DNA of 64,000 nt from Fodinibacter sp963800505. GTDB lineage: Bacteria; Actinomycetota; Actinomycetes; Actinomycetales; Dermatophilaceae. Shown piece by piece: positions 40,863 through 49,170 of the stretch (the stretch's first letter is position 1; each line of letters begins with the position of its first letter). Below the pieces are notes generated by a model that was not told the origin of the DNA, ran no database searches, and saw only the letters and a program-made list of their open reading frames with translations. The DNA is taken from contig CAWDBL010000037.1 in assembly GCA_963800505.1 (NCBI GenBank), positions 372,001 to 436,000 of the forward strand. The letters run 5' to 3'. The translations under genes and the position numbers were made by a program.

Positions 40863-43800
40863 ATGAAGCGTTTTGTTGTTCAGGTGACTGTCTGGGCCAT
40901 GGCCCTGGCCGGAGCACTGGCGGTGGTGTTGCCCAGCTCGGCATCCGCAGCCGTGTTGCCCCCTGGCGCCTTCGTGGCGTTGGCGCCGAGCCGTCTGTTG
41001 GACACGCGCACGGGCAACGGTGCGCCGGCGGCCAAGGTGGCTGCCAACCGCACGGTGTCGGTGAAGGTGACCGGTCGTGGTGGGGTCCCGGCCAGTGGCG
41101 TCTCGGCCGTGGTGCTGAACGTGACGGCAGTGGCGCCGACCAGGAGTGGCTTCGTCACCGTCTACGGGCCGGGCAGCCGGCCGACGGCGTCGAACCTCAA
41201 CTTCGTGACGGGCCAGACCGTGCCGAACGTGGTCATCGTGCCGGTCAGCGCGACAGGGACGGTCAAGCTGTTCAACGGCTCCCCGGGCACCACGCACCTG
41301 TTGGCTGACGTCGCCGGTTACTACCGTTCCGGCGCTCCGACCACGTCGGGTGCGTTCGGCTCGTTGGCGCCGAGCCGTCTGTTGGACTCGCGCACGGGCA
41401 ACGGTGCGCCGGCGGCCAAGGTGGCTGCCAACCGCACGGTGTCGGTGAAGGTGACCGGTCGTGGTGGGGTCCCGGCCAGTGGCGTCTCGGCCGTGGTGCT
41501 GAACGTGACGGCAGTGGCGCCGACCAGGAGTGGCTTCGTCACCGTCTACGGGCCGGGCAGCCGGCCGACGGTGTCGAACATGAACTTCGTGGCCGGCCAG
41601 ACGATCGCCAACCTGGTCATCGTGCCGGTCAGCGCGACAGGGACGGTCAAGCTGTTCAACGGCTCCGCGGGTACGACCCACCTGTTGGCTGACGTCGCCG
41701 GTTACTACCGTTCCGGCGCTCCGACCACCACGGGCGCGTTCGGCTCGTTGGCGCCGAGCCATCTGTTGGACACGCGCACGGGCAACGGTGCGCCGGCGGC
41801 CAAGGTGGCTGCCAACCGCACGGTGTCGGTGAAGGTGACCGGTCGTGGTGGGGTCCCGGCCAGTGGCGTCTCGGCCGTGGTGCTGAACGTGACGGCAGTG
41901 GCGCCGACCAGGAGTGGCTTCGTCACCGTCTACGGGCCGGGCAGCCGGCCGACGGCGTCGAACCTCAACTTCGTGGCGGGCCGGACCGTGGCCAACCTGG
42001 TCATCGTGCCGGTCAGCGCGACAGGGACGGTCAAGCTGTTCAACGGCTCCGCGGGTACGACCCACCTGTTGGCTGACGTCGCCGGCTACTACCGTTCCGA
42101 CACCACACCGGCGCCGGTCACCGCGTTCAAGACCACCGCGGTCACCCAGACGTCGGTCGCGCTGAGCTGGGTCAACCCGGTCAGTGCCACCTTCACCGGA
42201 GTGGTCATCCGCCGCGCCGCGGGGCCGGTCGCGCCGGCGACCCGGACCGCCGGCGTCAAGGTGGCCGACACCGCCGCGAGCGTCACCACTTCCACCGACA
42301 CCGGCCTCACCGCCGCCACGCAGTACTCCTACGCCGCCTTCGCGCACGACGCCGCGGGCAGCGACGCCGCGGCTGCAACCCTGACCGTCACGACCCTCGC
42401 CAGCCCGATCACGGCGCCCGGGCCGGTCACCACCCTGCATTCCACGGCCGTCACCAGCACCACGGTCGCGCTGGCTTGGGTCAACCCGACCAGCGCCGGC
42501 TTCACGGGCGTGGTCATCCGCCGGGCGGTGGGTGCTACCGCACCTGCGACCCGTAACGACGGCGTGCAGGTCGTCGACACCACGGGTGCCACGAACGCTC
42601 ACACCGACACCGGACTGACCGCCGGCACGCAGTACTCGTACGCCGCGTTCGCGCACGATGGCGTCCCCACTGATGCGGCCGCCGCAACCCTGACCGTGAC
42701 CACCGCACCCGGACCGGTCACCAACCTGACGGCCACCCCCTCGAGCCCCACGAAGGTCCAGGTGCAGCTCGCGTGGACGAACCCGAACAACGCCAGCTTC
42801 ACCGGCGTGATGATCCGTCGGGCGCTGGGTGCCACGGCTCCGGCCACCGTCACGGACGGCCAGCTCGTCGCCGCTGACCAGGCCACGTCTCCGTTCGTCG
42901 ATGCCGTCGGCCTCCTCGCCGAGACGCAGTACTCCTACTCGGTCTTCGCCCACGACGCCGCAGGCAACTCCTCCGGCGCCACCACGGTGACCGTCACCAC
43001 GGTCGGCGCACCGGTCACCGCGGTGGTCACCGCGGTGCTGTCCGTCAACGACTCCACCAACGGCACGGCGAGGACCAGCGTGGCCGGCTTCGAGCCCACG
43101 TTCTTCGTGGCCGGCTCCACCGGCGGAGAGGGCGCCACCATCGAGTCGGGCACGCTCGACTACGGCGACGGCACGACCGAGCCGTTCTCCGGTCCCATCG
43201 CCGACTGGACCCCGAGCCACGTCTACCTCACTCCAGGCGTTCGGACCGTCGTCCTCGAGGTGACCGACTCCAACAGCAACAAGGACACCGACACCGTGAT
43301 CCTCACGGTGTTCGCCTCGCCGACCGCCGACATCAGCTCGGCCGGTGGTGACGCGGGCAAGCCGATCGACGTCGCCGTGTCCACGCTGACCCCCGCCAAC
43401 ACCGTGATCACCGACTACGAGGTGGACTACGACGACGGCACCGGGCTGATCTTCGGCACGGGCGACGCACCCGCGACGCTGAAGCACACCTATGGCACGG
43501 CGGGTACCTTCACCGTCACGTTCAGCGCATTCAACGACGCCGACGGGATCGCGACCGCGACGACCCAGGTGGTCGTGATCCAGCCTCCGGTCACCGCCCT
43601 CAGCGTCACGGCATTCACCCAGACCGCCATCACGCTCGGGTGGACCAACCCGACCAACGCCGGCTTCACCGGCGTGATGGTCCGCCGAAGCCTCGGCGAC
43701 GTGCCGCCGGTCGGTCCCACCGACGGGGTCGCGGTCCCCGTCCCGCTGTCGAGTACTGCGGTGTCGTTCACCGACACCGGTCTGACCGCCGGAACGCAGT

Positions 43801-44462
43801 ACTCCTACGCGGTGTTCGCGCGCGACGCCCTTCCGCACTTCTCGCTGTCAGAGGAGGTGACCCAGACGACGAGCTCCCCGCCGGGGACGCCGCCGGTGGC
43901 GAGCCTGTCCGTCAACAACTCAACCGGGGCCACCGCGAAGGCCACCGTGAACGGCTTCCTGGCGCGCGTCGACCTGTCCGGGACAGCCCCCAGCGCCGGC
44001 CACACCTTCACGCTCGTGCGGGTGAACTACGGTGACGGCACCCCGGCGGTCGACTTCACCGGCGACGACTCCACCCTGTGGGACGCCGACCACGAGTACC
44101 TCACCACCGGCGTGAAGACCGCCACCTTGACGGTCACCGACTCAGGTGGTGGCTCCATCACGAAGACAGTCACCGTGACCGTCTTCAACCAGCCCACGGC
44201 CGCCATCACCGGCCCGCCGACGGCGGTGACCGACGCGACAGTCACCTTCGGCCTGACGGCGGCAACGCCTGTGGGCACCGTGTTCACCGACTGGGACCTC
44301 AGCGTCGACGGCATCCAGGTCGCGTTCTCGGGTGTCGGAGCGCCGCCAGCCACCTTCGACTGGCACTTCGACGAGCCCGGCACCTACGTCGTCACCCTCA
44401 GCGTCTTCAACGACGCCGACGGCGACGCCATCTCCACCCCGATCACCGTGGTCGTGACCTAG
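40863..44462 (+). CDS. large secreted multi-module surface protein (DTR modules, FN3-like, PKD)
   Basis: A 1199-residue exported protein. A signal peptide (MKRFVVQVTVWAMALAGALA..) ends near residue 31. Three almost identical 128-residue modules follow (about 40-415), each starting RLLDTRTGNGAPAAKVAANR and ending LLADVAGYYR. Then come three FN3-like units sharing SWVNP...FTGVVIRRA (416-715), PKD-like units with YGDGT/YDDGT (~720-905), a fourth FN3-like unit (~907-1010) and two further PKD-like units to the end. There is no LPxTG, SLH or C-terminal helix, so attachment is unclear. Probably an adhesive or scaffold protein of the oxidase operon. Confidence 0.85.
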   Translation: MKRFVVQVTVWAMALAGALAVVLPSSASAAVLPPGAFVALAPSRLLDTRTGNGAPAAKVAANRTVSVKVTGRGGVPASGVSAVVLNVTAVAPTRSGFVTVYGPGSRPTASNLNFVTGQTVPNVVIVPVSATGTVKLFNGSPGTTHLLADVAGYYRSGAPTTSGAFGSLAPSRLLDSRTGNGAPAAKVAANRTVSVKVTGRGGVPASGVSAVVLNVTAVAPTRSGFVTVYGPGSRPTVSNMNFVAGQTIANLVIVPVSATGTVKLFNGSAGTTHLLADVAGYYRSGAPTTTGAFGSLAPSHLLDTRTGNGAPAAKVAANRTVSVKVTGRGGVPASGVSAVVLNVTAVAPTRSGFVTVYGPGSRPTASNLNFVAGRTVANLVIVPVSATGTVKLFNGSAGTTHLLADVAGYYRSDTTPAPVTAFKTTAVTQTSVALSWVNPVSATFTGVVIRRAAGPVAPATRTAGVKVADTAASVTTSTDTGLTAATQYSYAAFAHDAAGSDAAAATLTVTTLASPITAPGPVTTLHSTAVTSTTVALAWVNPTSAGFTGVVIRRAVGATAPATRNDGVQVVDTTGATNAHTDTGLTAGTQYSYAAFAHDGVPTDAAAATLTVTTAPGPVTNLTATPSSPTKVQVQLAWTNPNNASFTGVMIRRALGATAPATVTDGQLVAADQATSPFVDAVGLLAETQYSYSVFAHDAAGNSSGATTVTVTTVGAPVTAVVTAVLSVNDSTNGTARTSVAGFEPTFFVAGSTGGEGATIESGTLDYGDGTTEPFSGPIADWTPSHVYLTPGVRTVVLEVTDSNSNKDTDTVILTVFASPTADISSAGGDAGKPIDVAVSTLTPANTVITDYEVDYDDGTGLIFGTGDAPATLKHTYGTAGTFTVTFSAFNDADGIATATTQVVVIQPPVTALSVTAFTQTAITLGWTNPTNAGFTGVMVRRSLGDVPPVGPTDGVAVPVPLSSTAVSFTDTGLTAGTQYSYAVFARDALPHFSLSEEVTQTTSSPPGTPPVASLSVNNSTGATAKATVNGFLARVDLSGTAPSAGHTFTLVRVNYGDGTPAVDFTGDDSTLWDADHEYLTTGVKTATLTVTDSGGGSITKTVTVTVFNQPTAAITGPPTAVTDATVTFGLTAATPVGTVFTDWDLSVDGIQVAFSGVGAPPATFDWHFDEPGTYVVTLSVFNDADGDAISTPITVVVT
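40980..42100 (+). repeat. three 384-bp tandem coding repeats
   Basis: Units begin at 40980, 41364 and 41748 (TTGGCGCCGAGCC), exactly 384 bp apart, with only scattered differences (for example GACACG versus GACTCG). They encode the 128-residue DTR modules. The high DNA identity implies recent duplication or ongoing homogenisation. Confidence 0.95.
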
Positions 44463-44585
44463 GTCCACGGGCGGGCAAGCAGCCACGTCGGATGAGCGAC
44501 GTCACCGCGGTCGCAGGTCGACCGCAACCAGAGGTACCCGAGGCACCTGCTTCGGTCCAGCTGAAACGAGAGGCAAGGCATAGAG

Positions 44586-46760
44586 ATGAACGTCAAACTA
44601 AGGCGGTGGGGTGTAGGGGCCGTCGCAGCAGCAGTCGTGACGGTGCCGGCGCTGTCGGCGCTCGCCGTCGAGGTGGTGCCAGCCACACCTCGCAACGGGT
44701 CGCTGATCGAGGTCGGGCCGGTGTCATCGGAGAACGGCTTCCCGACGTGGTACCGCGACAAGAATGCGGATGGCGCGACTTCGCGCCTCGAGCTGTGCAT
44801 GCCACTTGGCGACGTGCCGGACCCGTTCTGTGCCCCGCCCGTGAACGACCTTCCGCTGGTCTACCCGACCAACTTCCCGGACGAGAACTTCTACCAGATG
44901 GTCAGCACCGACGTCGTCGGGACCGGCATCAACCTCTTCATCGAGATGAACCTCGAGGCGGCCTACGCCACCGGACCAGTCATCGCAGGGGATGAGATGG
45001 TCTTCGGTCGGATCCGGATGCGGGACAAGGCACTTGCCGATGGCGTGACCTACCGCATCATCCATCCCTATGGCATCGACGAGATCACCACCGAGGGTGG
45101 CAGGGGCATCAACATGACCCAGGACGTCGGCACGACGCCGGGTGCCTTCGGTGGCGCTCTGGGCAGCCGGATCGGGCCCTTCCTCAAGTGGGACAGCAGT
45201 GCACCGGCCGCCCCGGCCGGCTACACGGGCGACCCCGGCATCCTGCACAAGATCACCGGCAGCCCGTACAACACCAACAAGGTCACAGTCGAGCGCAAGA
45301 ACGCCGACGGCACCTACACCCTGCTCGCCACCCAGGACCTGTTCTCGGTGCAGGGCCGCTACGCGACCAACAGCGGTGTCGACGTGGCCCGAGCCACGTA
45401 CTCGCTGCAGGCTGACGGCAACGGCACCCTCGACGTCTTCGCGTCCTCCGAGACCGCCCAGTCCATCCAGGTCAACGCCAGCCCGCTCGGCTTCGCGAAC
45501 ACCTCGCTGGTCAGTGATGGGGGTCGCTACTTCGGCCGCCTCCCCCTGGTCAGCGCGAATCCGGTTGCGGCAGGCGCGACGATCCAGGTGATCAACGCCG
45601 GTGACCGGCCGGTGGCAACGAAGACCGTTGCGCTGACGGATGCCGTGACGATCGCGTCGGCGGTCTTCACCGCCGGCCCGGAAGGCGCTCCGGCTCCGGC
45701 CAACACCCTGACCGTCACTGCCACGTCGAGTGACGTCAAGAACAACCCGACGCTCACCGTGGACGGCTTCAACGCTCCACTGGTCAATGGCACGGTCACC
45801 GTCTCGACCGTGGCGCCGCCGCCGTCGATCACCGTCAAGTCGGCCCGTGGCGGGTCGGCGACGATCGCGACCACCGTCGGCGGTGCCGGGCTGGCGCCCA
45901 CCACCCCGGTGGCGTCCTTCACGGCCCCGCTGACCGTTTCCGCGGGCCAGCTGGTCACCTTGGACGGCAGCGCGAGCTCGCCGGCCCCGTTGACCTACGC
46001 CTGGAGCCAGACGTCGGGCCCCTCGGTCACCCTGACCGGTCCGGGCACCCCGGTGGCGACCTTCACACCGAGCCAAGCGGGCACGTACACGATGCAGCTG
46101 ATCGTCTCCGGTCCCACGGGCACCGCCAGCGTGCCGGTCACCCGCACGATCACGGTCACCCCGCCGGCGCCGACGTTCGTCGCGAACGCCGGTCCGGACC
46201 AGACGGTGCAGCGCGGCAAGGTCGTCACGCTGGACGCCAGCGCCAGCCTCGGCGCCCTGTCCTACGCCTGGACCCAGACCGGTGGGCCGACGATGACCCT
46301 GTCGTCGACCACCACAGCCAAACCGACGTTCACCTACGCCCTCATGCCGCTGCCCAGCGCCCTGGCCGGGAACGCCAACCCGCTCTACGCACCGAACAAC
46401 ACGCCGTTGACCTTCACCCTCACCGCCACCCCGGTCGGCGGTGGCGCGGTGAAGACCGACACGGTGGTCATCAGCCCACGGGCCGAGACCTTCAGCGCCG
46501 TGGTGGCCCGCTACCGCACCACCCGCGGCGAGTGGAGGGTCACCGGCACCACGTCGATCCTCGCGGGCCAGCGGGTGACCATCGTCCTGGGGCCGAACGC
46601 CCAGGGCAGGACGATCGGGAGCGCGACGGTGGATGCCGCCGGAGCCTTCTCGATCCGTGCCGGGGCCGTGCCGGACCCGCGCTCGCCGGCTCAGACTCTG
46701 GTCACGGTGGTCAGTGCCACCGGCGGGGTCGCGTCGTTCCCGCTGAGCATCACCACGTGA
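44586..46760 (+). CDS. secreted PKD-domain protein of the oxidase operon
   Basis: A 724-residue exported protein: signal peptide (RRWGVGAVAAAVVTVPALSALA), an N-terminal unknown domain with GFPTWYRDKNADGATSRLELC, PFCAPPVND and YRIIHPYGIDEI, then a beta-rich middle and two PKD/K319-like domains (LVTLDGSASSPAPLTYAWSQ near 455; VVTLDASASLGALSYAWTQT near 540). The N-terminal domain is recurrent in actinobacterial secreted proteins by my recollection but has no known activity. No anchor motif. It closes the operon before a 15-bp hairpin terminator. Confidence 0.8.
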   Translation: MNVKLRRWGVGAVAAAVVTVPALSALAVEVVPATPRNGSLIEVGPVSSENGFPTWYRDKNADGATSRLELCMPLGDVPDPFCAPPVNDLPLVYPTNFPDENFYQMVSTDVVGTGINLFIEMNLEAAYATGPVIAGDEMVFGRIRMRDKALADGVTYRIIHPYGIDEITTEGGRGINMTQDVGTTPGAFGGALGSRIGPFLKWDSSAPAAPAGYTGDPGILHKITGSPYNTNKVTVERKNADGTYTLLATQDLFSVQGRYATNSGVDVARATYSLQADGNGTLDVFASSETAQSIQVNASPLGFANTSLVSDGGRYFGRLPLVSANPVAAGATIQVINAGDRPVATKTVALTDAVTIASAVFTAGPEGAPAPANTLTVTATSSDVKNNPTLTVDGFNAPLVNGTVTVSTVAPPPSITVKSARGGSATIATTVGGAGLAPTTPVASFTAPLTVSAGQLVTLDGSASSPAPLTYAWSQTSGPSVTLTGPGTPVATFTPSQAGTYTMQLIVSGPTGTASVPVTRTITVTPPAPTFVANAGPDQTVQRGKVVTLDASASLGALSYAWTQTGGPTMTLSSTTTAKPTFTYALMPLPSALAGNANPLYAPNNTPLTFTLTATPVGGGAVKTDTVVISPRAETFSAVVARYRTTRGEWRVTGTTSILAGQRVTIVLGPNAQGRTIGSATVDAAGAFSIRAGAVPDPRSPAQTLVTVVSATGGVASFPLSITT

Positions 46761-46792
46761 TGGCGGCTGGCGGCAGCTGAGCCGCAGGAAGG

Positions 46793-46826
46793 GAAGGGGC
46801 CCGCACCGACAGGTGCGGGCCCCTTC
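46793..46826 (+). terminator. 15-bp perfect hairpin terminator
   Basis: GAAGGGGCCCGCACC (46793-46807) pairs perfectly with GGTGCGGGCCCCTTC (46812-46826) around GACA. It terminates the oxidase operon. Confidence 0.9.
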
Positions 46827-46855
46827 TCGCTAGGTGGGATTGCCGGTCTGCCGAG

Positions 46856-47137
46856 GTGGGCAGGACAATCAGCGCAAGTGGGGGTGGGGGCTCCGAGCCG
46901 CCCAAGGCCGTCGCAGCACCAGGCGGGAAGGTCCTGTGGCTCGCGCGCAACGGCTCCGGCCCCCTGCGAATGGACGCACGGGAACAGGCGAGTGGACGGA
47001 CCGTCTCGGTGACCCTCCCTGATGGCGCGGGGCCGTCCTTGGTGGACATGCCACAGCCCGGCTGTTGGCGGTTCGTCCTGACCTGGGCCGACAACCGCGA
47101 CGAGGTGTTCGTGCGCTACTTCGACCGGACTTACTAG
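46856..47137 (+). CDS. conserved-domain fragment, probably a 5'-truncated gene
   Basis: 93 residues from GTG 46856. Residues 24-93 (GGKVLWLARNG, MDAREQASG, SLVDMPQPGCWRFVLTW, VFVRYFD) look like the C-terminal part of a family of actinobacterial secreted or lipoproteins that end with GPS(I/L)xDxPxPGCW. The first ~20 residues are low complexity and carry no signal peptide, so the 5' portion seems lost. It may be a short functional protein, but a remnant is more likely. Confidence 0.5.
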   Translation: MGRTISASGGGGSEPPKAVAAPGGKVLWLARNGSGPLRMDAREQASGRTVSVTLPDGAGPSLVDMPQPGCWRFVLTWADNRDEVFVRYFDRTY

Positions 47138-47233
47138 CGCGCAGAGCCCGAATGCGGTGCTCACTGGAGGCGACTAGTCCTTCTCCCTACTGGTGGCTGG
47201 CCAGGACGCGCGGAAACCGAAGCACGCACGCTC

Positions 47234-47479
47234 ATGCCCCGGTGGGCGCACATCGTTCGGACCTGCGTCAGCGGAGTCGACGCAGGTGCCGGACTGGCCC
47301 GACCTGGCCTGGCCGCCGGCTCATGGGCCGTGGCGCGGGCGGCCGACACCGGGGCCACCGGTGTCGTCGTGAGCGACCGCGAGTGGCGCCGCGGCATGTC
47401 GGACTCGGCGCTCACCTGGCACACCGTGGAGCCTGCGTCGGGCACCGACGCGACGACGGTCACCATCTCCCTCACCTGA
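47234..47479 (+). CDS. hypothetical 81-residue protein or fragment
   Basis: Open frame from ATG 47234 whose last 40 residues (TGVVVSDREWRRGMSDSALT, WHTVEPASGTDATTVTISL) have balanced, protein-like composition, while the start is Arg/Ala-rich. No family recognised and no clear ribosome-binding site. It could be the end of a decayed gene in this fragment-rich stretch. Confidence 0.25.
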   Translation: MPRWAHIVRTCVSGVDAGAGLARPGLAAGSWAVARAADTGATGVVVSDREWRRGMSDSALTWHTVEPASGTDATTVTISLT

Positions 47480-47505
47480 TGCTCCCGTCGCCGAGGGCAG
47501 CTCGG

Positions 47506-47652
47506 GTGATGCACCACGCGCGCCCTATCGCGCCCCCTGCAGCACCCGACCCCTGCTCCACCGCTGCCGTGATGCACCACGCGCGCCCTATCGCGCCCCC
47601 TGCAGCACCCGACCCCTGTTCCACCGCTGCCGTGATGCACCACACGCGCCCC
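47506..47652. repeat. 63-bp tandem repeat, 2.3 copies
   Basis: Units at 47506-47568 and 47569-47631 differ at one base, with a partial third copy from 47632. Each begins GTGATGCACCAC, a near palindrome (GTGRTGCAYCAC). No coding role seen; too long and too few for a CRISPR. Confidence 0.9.
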
Positions 47653-47836
47653 GCGCGGGCCACAACGACCAGAACGACTCTGGCGGCCAAGCCGATCCAC
47701 CACAGCACGAGCCCGGCACCGGCGACTGCGACAGCTGTCAGACAGCCGGCCCTTCCGCTTGACGTCCGGCCGGCGCCGCCACACTGTCAATCTCGACGCT
47801 TGTCGGGGCTAGGGCGCAGGCGAAGGGAATCCCTCG

Positions 47837-48004
47837 ATGGCATACCGGGTCTTGACCGAGGCCGAGCTCCTCAACGAGAAGTCGATGGGTCCAGGAGTGA
47901 GGGGTGTTCGCTTGGCTCTGTGTCTCGAGGTGCTGGAGAAGGACGGCTGGGTTCTTCTTGCCACGACTGGCGACGGACTGTACGTCTTCCGGCGAACGGA
48001 GTAG
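47837..48004 (+). CDS. 55-residue hypothetical protein
   Basis: ATG 47837 with GAAGGGA upstream; 55 residues. MAYRVLTEAELLNEKSMGPG, CLEVLEKDGWVLLATTGDGL and a terminal YVFRR give a compact alpha/beta composition without low complexity, similar in feel to small actinobacterial DUF4177-like proteins that pair a helix with a WxL strand. Function unknown. Alone between repeats and a GNAT gene. Confidence 0.5.
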   Translation: MAYRVLTEAELLNEKSMGPGVRGVRLALCLEVLEKDGWVLLATTGDGLYVFRRTE

Positions 48005-48056
48005 CCAAGGACCCTGCCTGACGCACTCAGCCGCGGAGGGCTTGCTGCTGATGTCC

Positions 48057-48950
48057 TCAGGTGGCGGACCGCAGGTCGGCTGTCTGCTCGTGTGCGGTGA
48101 ACCCGGCAGCGAGGTAGGTGTTCACGGCTGCTGTGTTGGAGCTCTCGGCGCACACGACGGCGCTGGACGACCCCATCTCGCGCAGGGCCATCGCGCCGGC
48201 CACCGTGATGGCCACGCCGTAGCCGTGGCTCCGGTGGTCTCGGTGCACGCCCATGGGCTCGATGAGCCCGGGGCGACCTCGTCCAGCCGACCACACCGTC
48301 ACGACCGCAACGGCGTCGTCGTGTCCGTCGAACGCGGCCAAGCTGCGTGCCCGGTGGTAGAACGGGCCGTCGGCCATGGTCAGCCACCATTCACGGAAGT
48401 CGCTTCGGTCCTGTTCGGTGAACGGTGTTCCCCTGAACGCAGACCAGTGGACGGCCACCCAGGAGTCGACTCGCTCCGGCCCGATGGTCTGGATGCGCAC
48501 TCCGGCTCGAGTCACCGGGTCTTCGTCGACGGGGCTTGCGAGGTCGCGATGCAACGGCGTCCAGGGCTCGTCAGGCTGCCAGCCTGCCTCCGACAGCCGC
48601 TGCGCGAAGCGCTTGGCGCCTCGCGCTTCGACGATGGCGTTGCCTGCCTCCAGGACGCCACGCTGTGGGTCCTGGACGTCGGCGACGAGTTGCCGGGAGA
48701 GATCGTCGTCATCGGTGAAGTGAGGGTCGACGGCCATGCGCAGGAGCCCGTCCGGGCCGTCCAGGAGTCCGACGGCGAGGACCGTCTCCTCGCGTGACCA
48801 GACCCGCAACGCGGCGGCCGTTGCGGTCGCACCTCTCAACGAGTGCCAACCCAGGTCGCCTGGATGCAGATGCAGAGGCCCCGCGTCGTGCTGCCAACCA
48901 CTCAGGACGTCGGCTATCCGGTCGAGATCCTGGACCCCCGGCGTGCTCAT
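48057..48950 (-). CDS. GNAT-family acetyltransferase, two-domain
   Basis: A 297-residue protein from ATG 48950 (MSTPGVQDLDRIADVLSGWQ). The C-terminal half holds an active-looking GNAT domain: GLIEPMGVHRDHRSHGYGVA (acetyl-CoA R-x-x-G-x-G loop), AMALREMGSSSAVVCAESSN and AVNTYLAAGF. The N-terminal half looks like a degenerate second GNAT fold, as in mycothiol synthase-like tandem GNATs. Substrate unknown. A frame extension to 49133 has only shadow sequence. Confidence 0.85.
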   Translation of the reverse strand: MSTPGVQDLDRIADVLSGWQHDAGPLHLHPGDLGWHSLRGATATAAALRVWSREETVLAVGLLDGPDGLLRMAVDPHFTDDDDLSRQLVADVQDPQRGVLEAGNAIVEARGAKRFAQRLSEAGWQPDEPWTPLHRDLASPVDEDPVTRAGVRIQTIGPERVDSWVAVHWSAFRGTPFTEQDRSDFREWWLTMADGPFYHRARSLAAFDGHDDAVAVVTVWSAGRGRPGLIEPMGVHRDHRSHGYGVAITVAGAMALREMGSSSAVVCAESSNTAAVNTYLAAGFTAHEQTADLRSAT

Positions 48951-49170
48951 CACGATGCTCACGAGCTGAGCCAACACCAGCCACGCTCGTCCGTGCAGCC
49001 CAATATCGCCACGACATACCCATCGGTCCGGTTGCCGCGCGCCTCGCCCTGAAGGACCCTTGCGCACCCCGGCTCCCTCTCGACGGGTGCCGGCTGGGGG
49101 TGTCGGCCGCGCGCCTGCCCGCTCGTCCGGCATCCCTGGACGTCAGCCGTGACTCACACCCCGGCGGGCC

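Noticed and set aside
40980..42100. Tandem repeats considered as a CRISPR-like array
   Set aside because: Units are 384 bp, in frame and encode a protein module; there are no spacers.
47506..47652. 63-bp repeats considered as a CRISPR array
   Set aside because: Only 2.3 directly abutting copies with no unique spacers.
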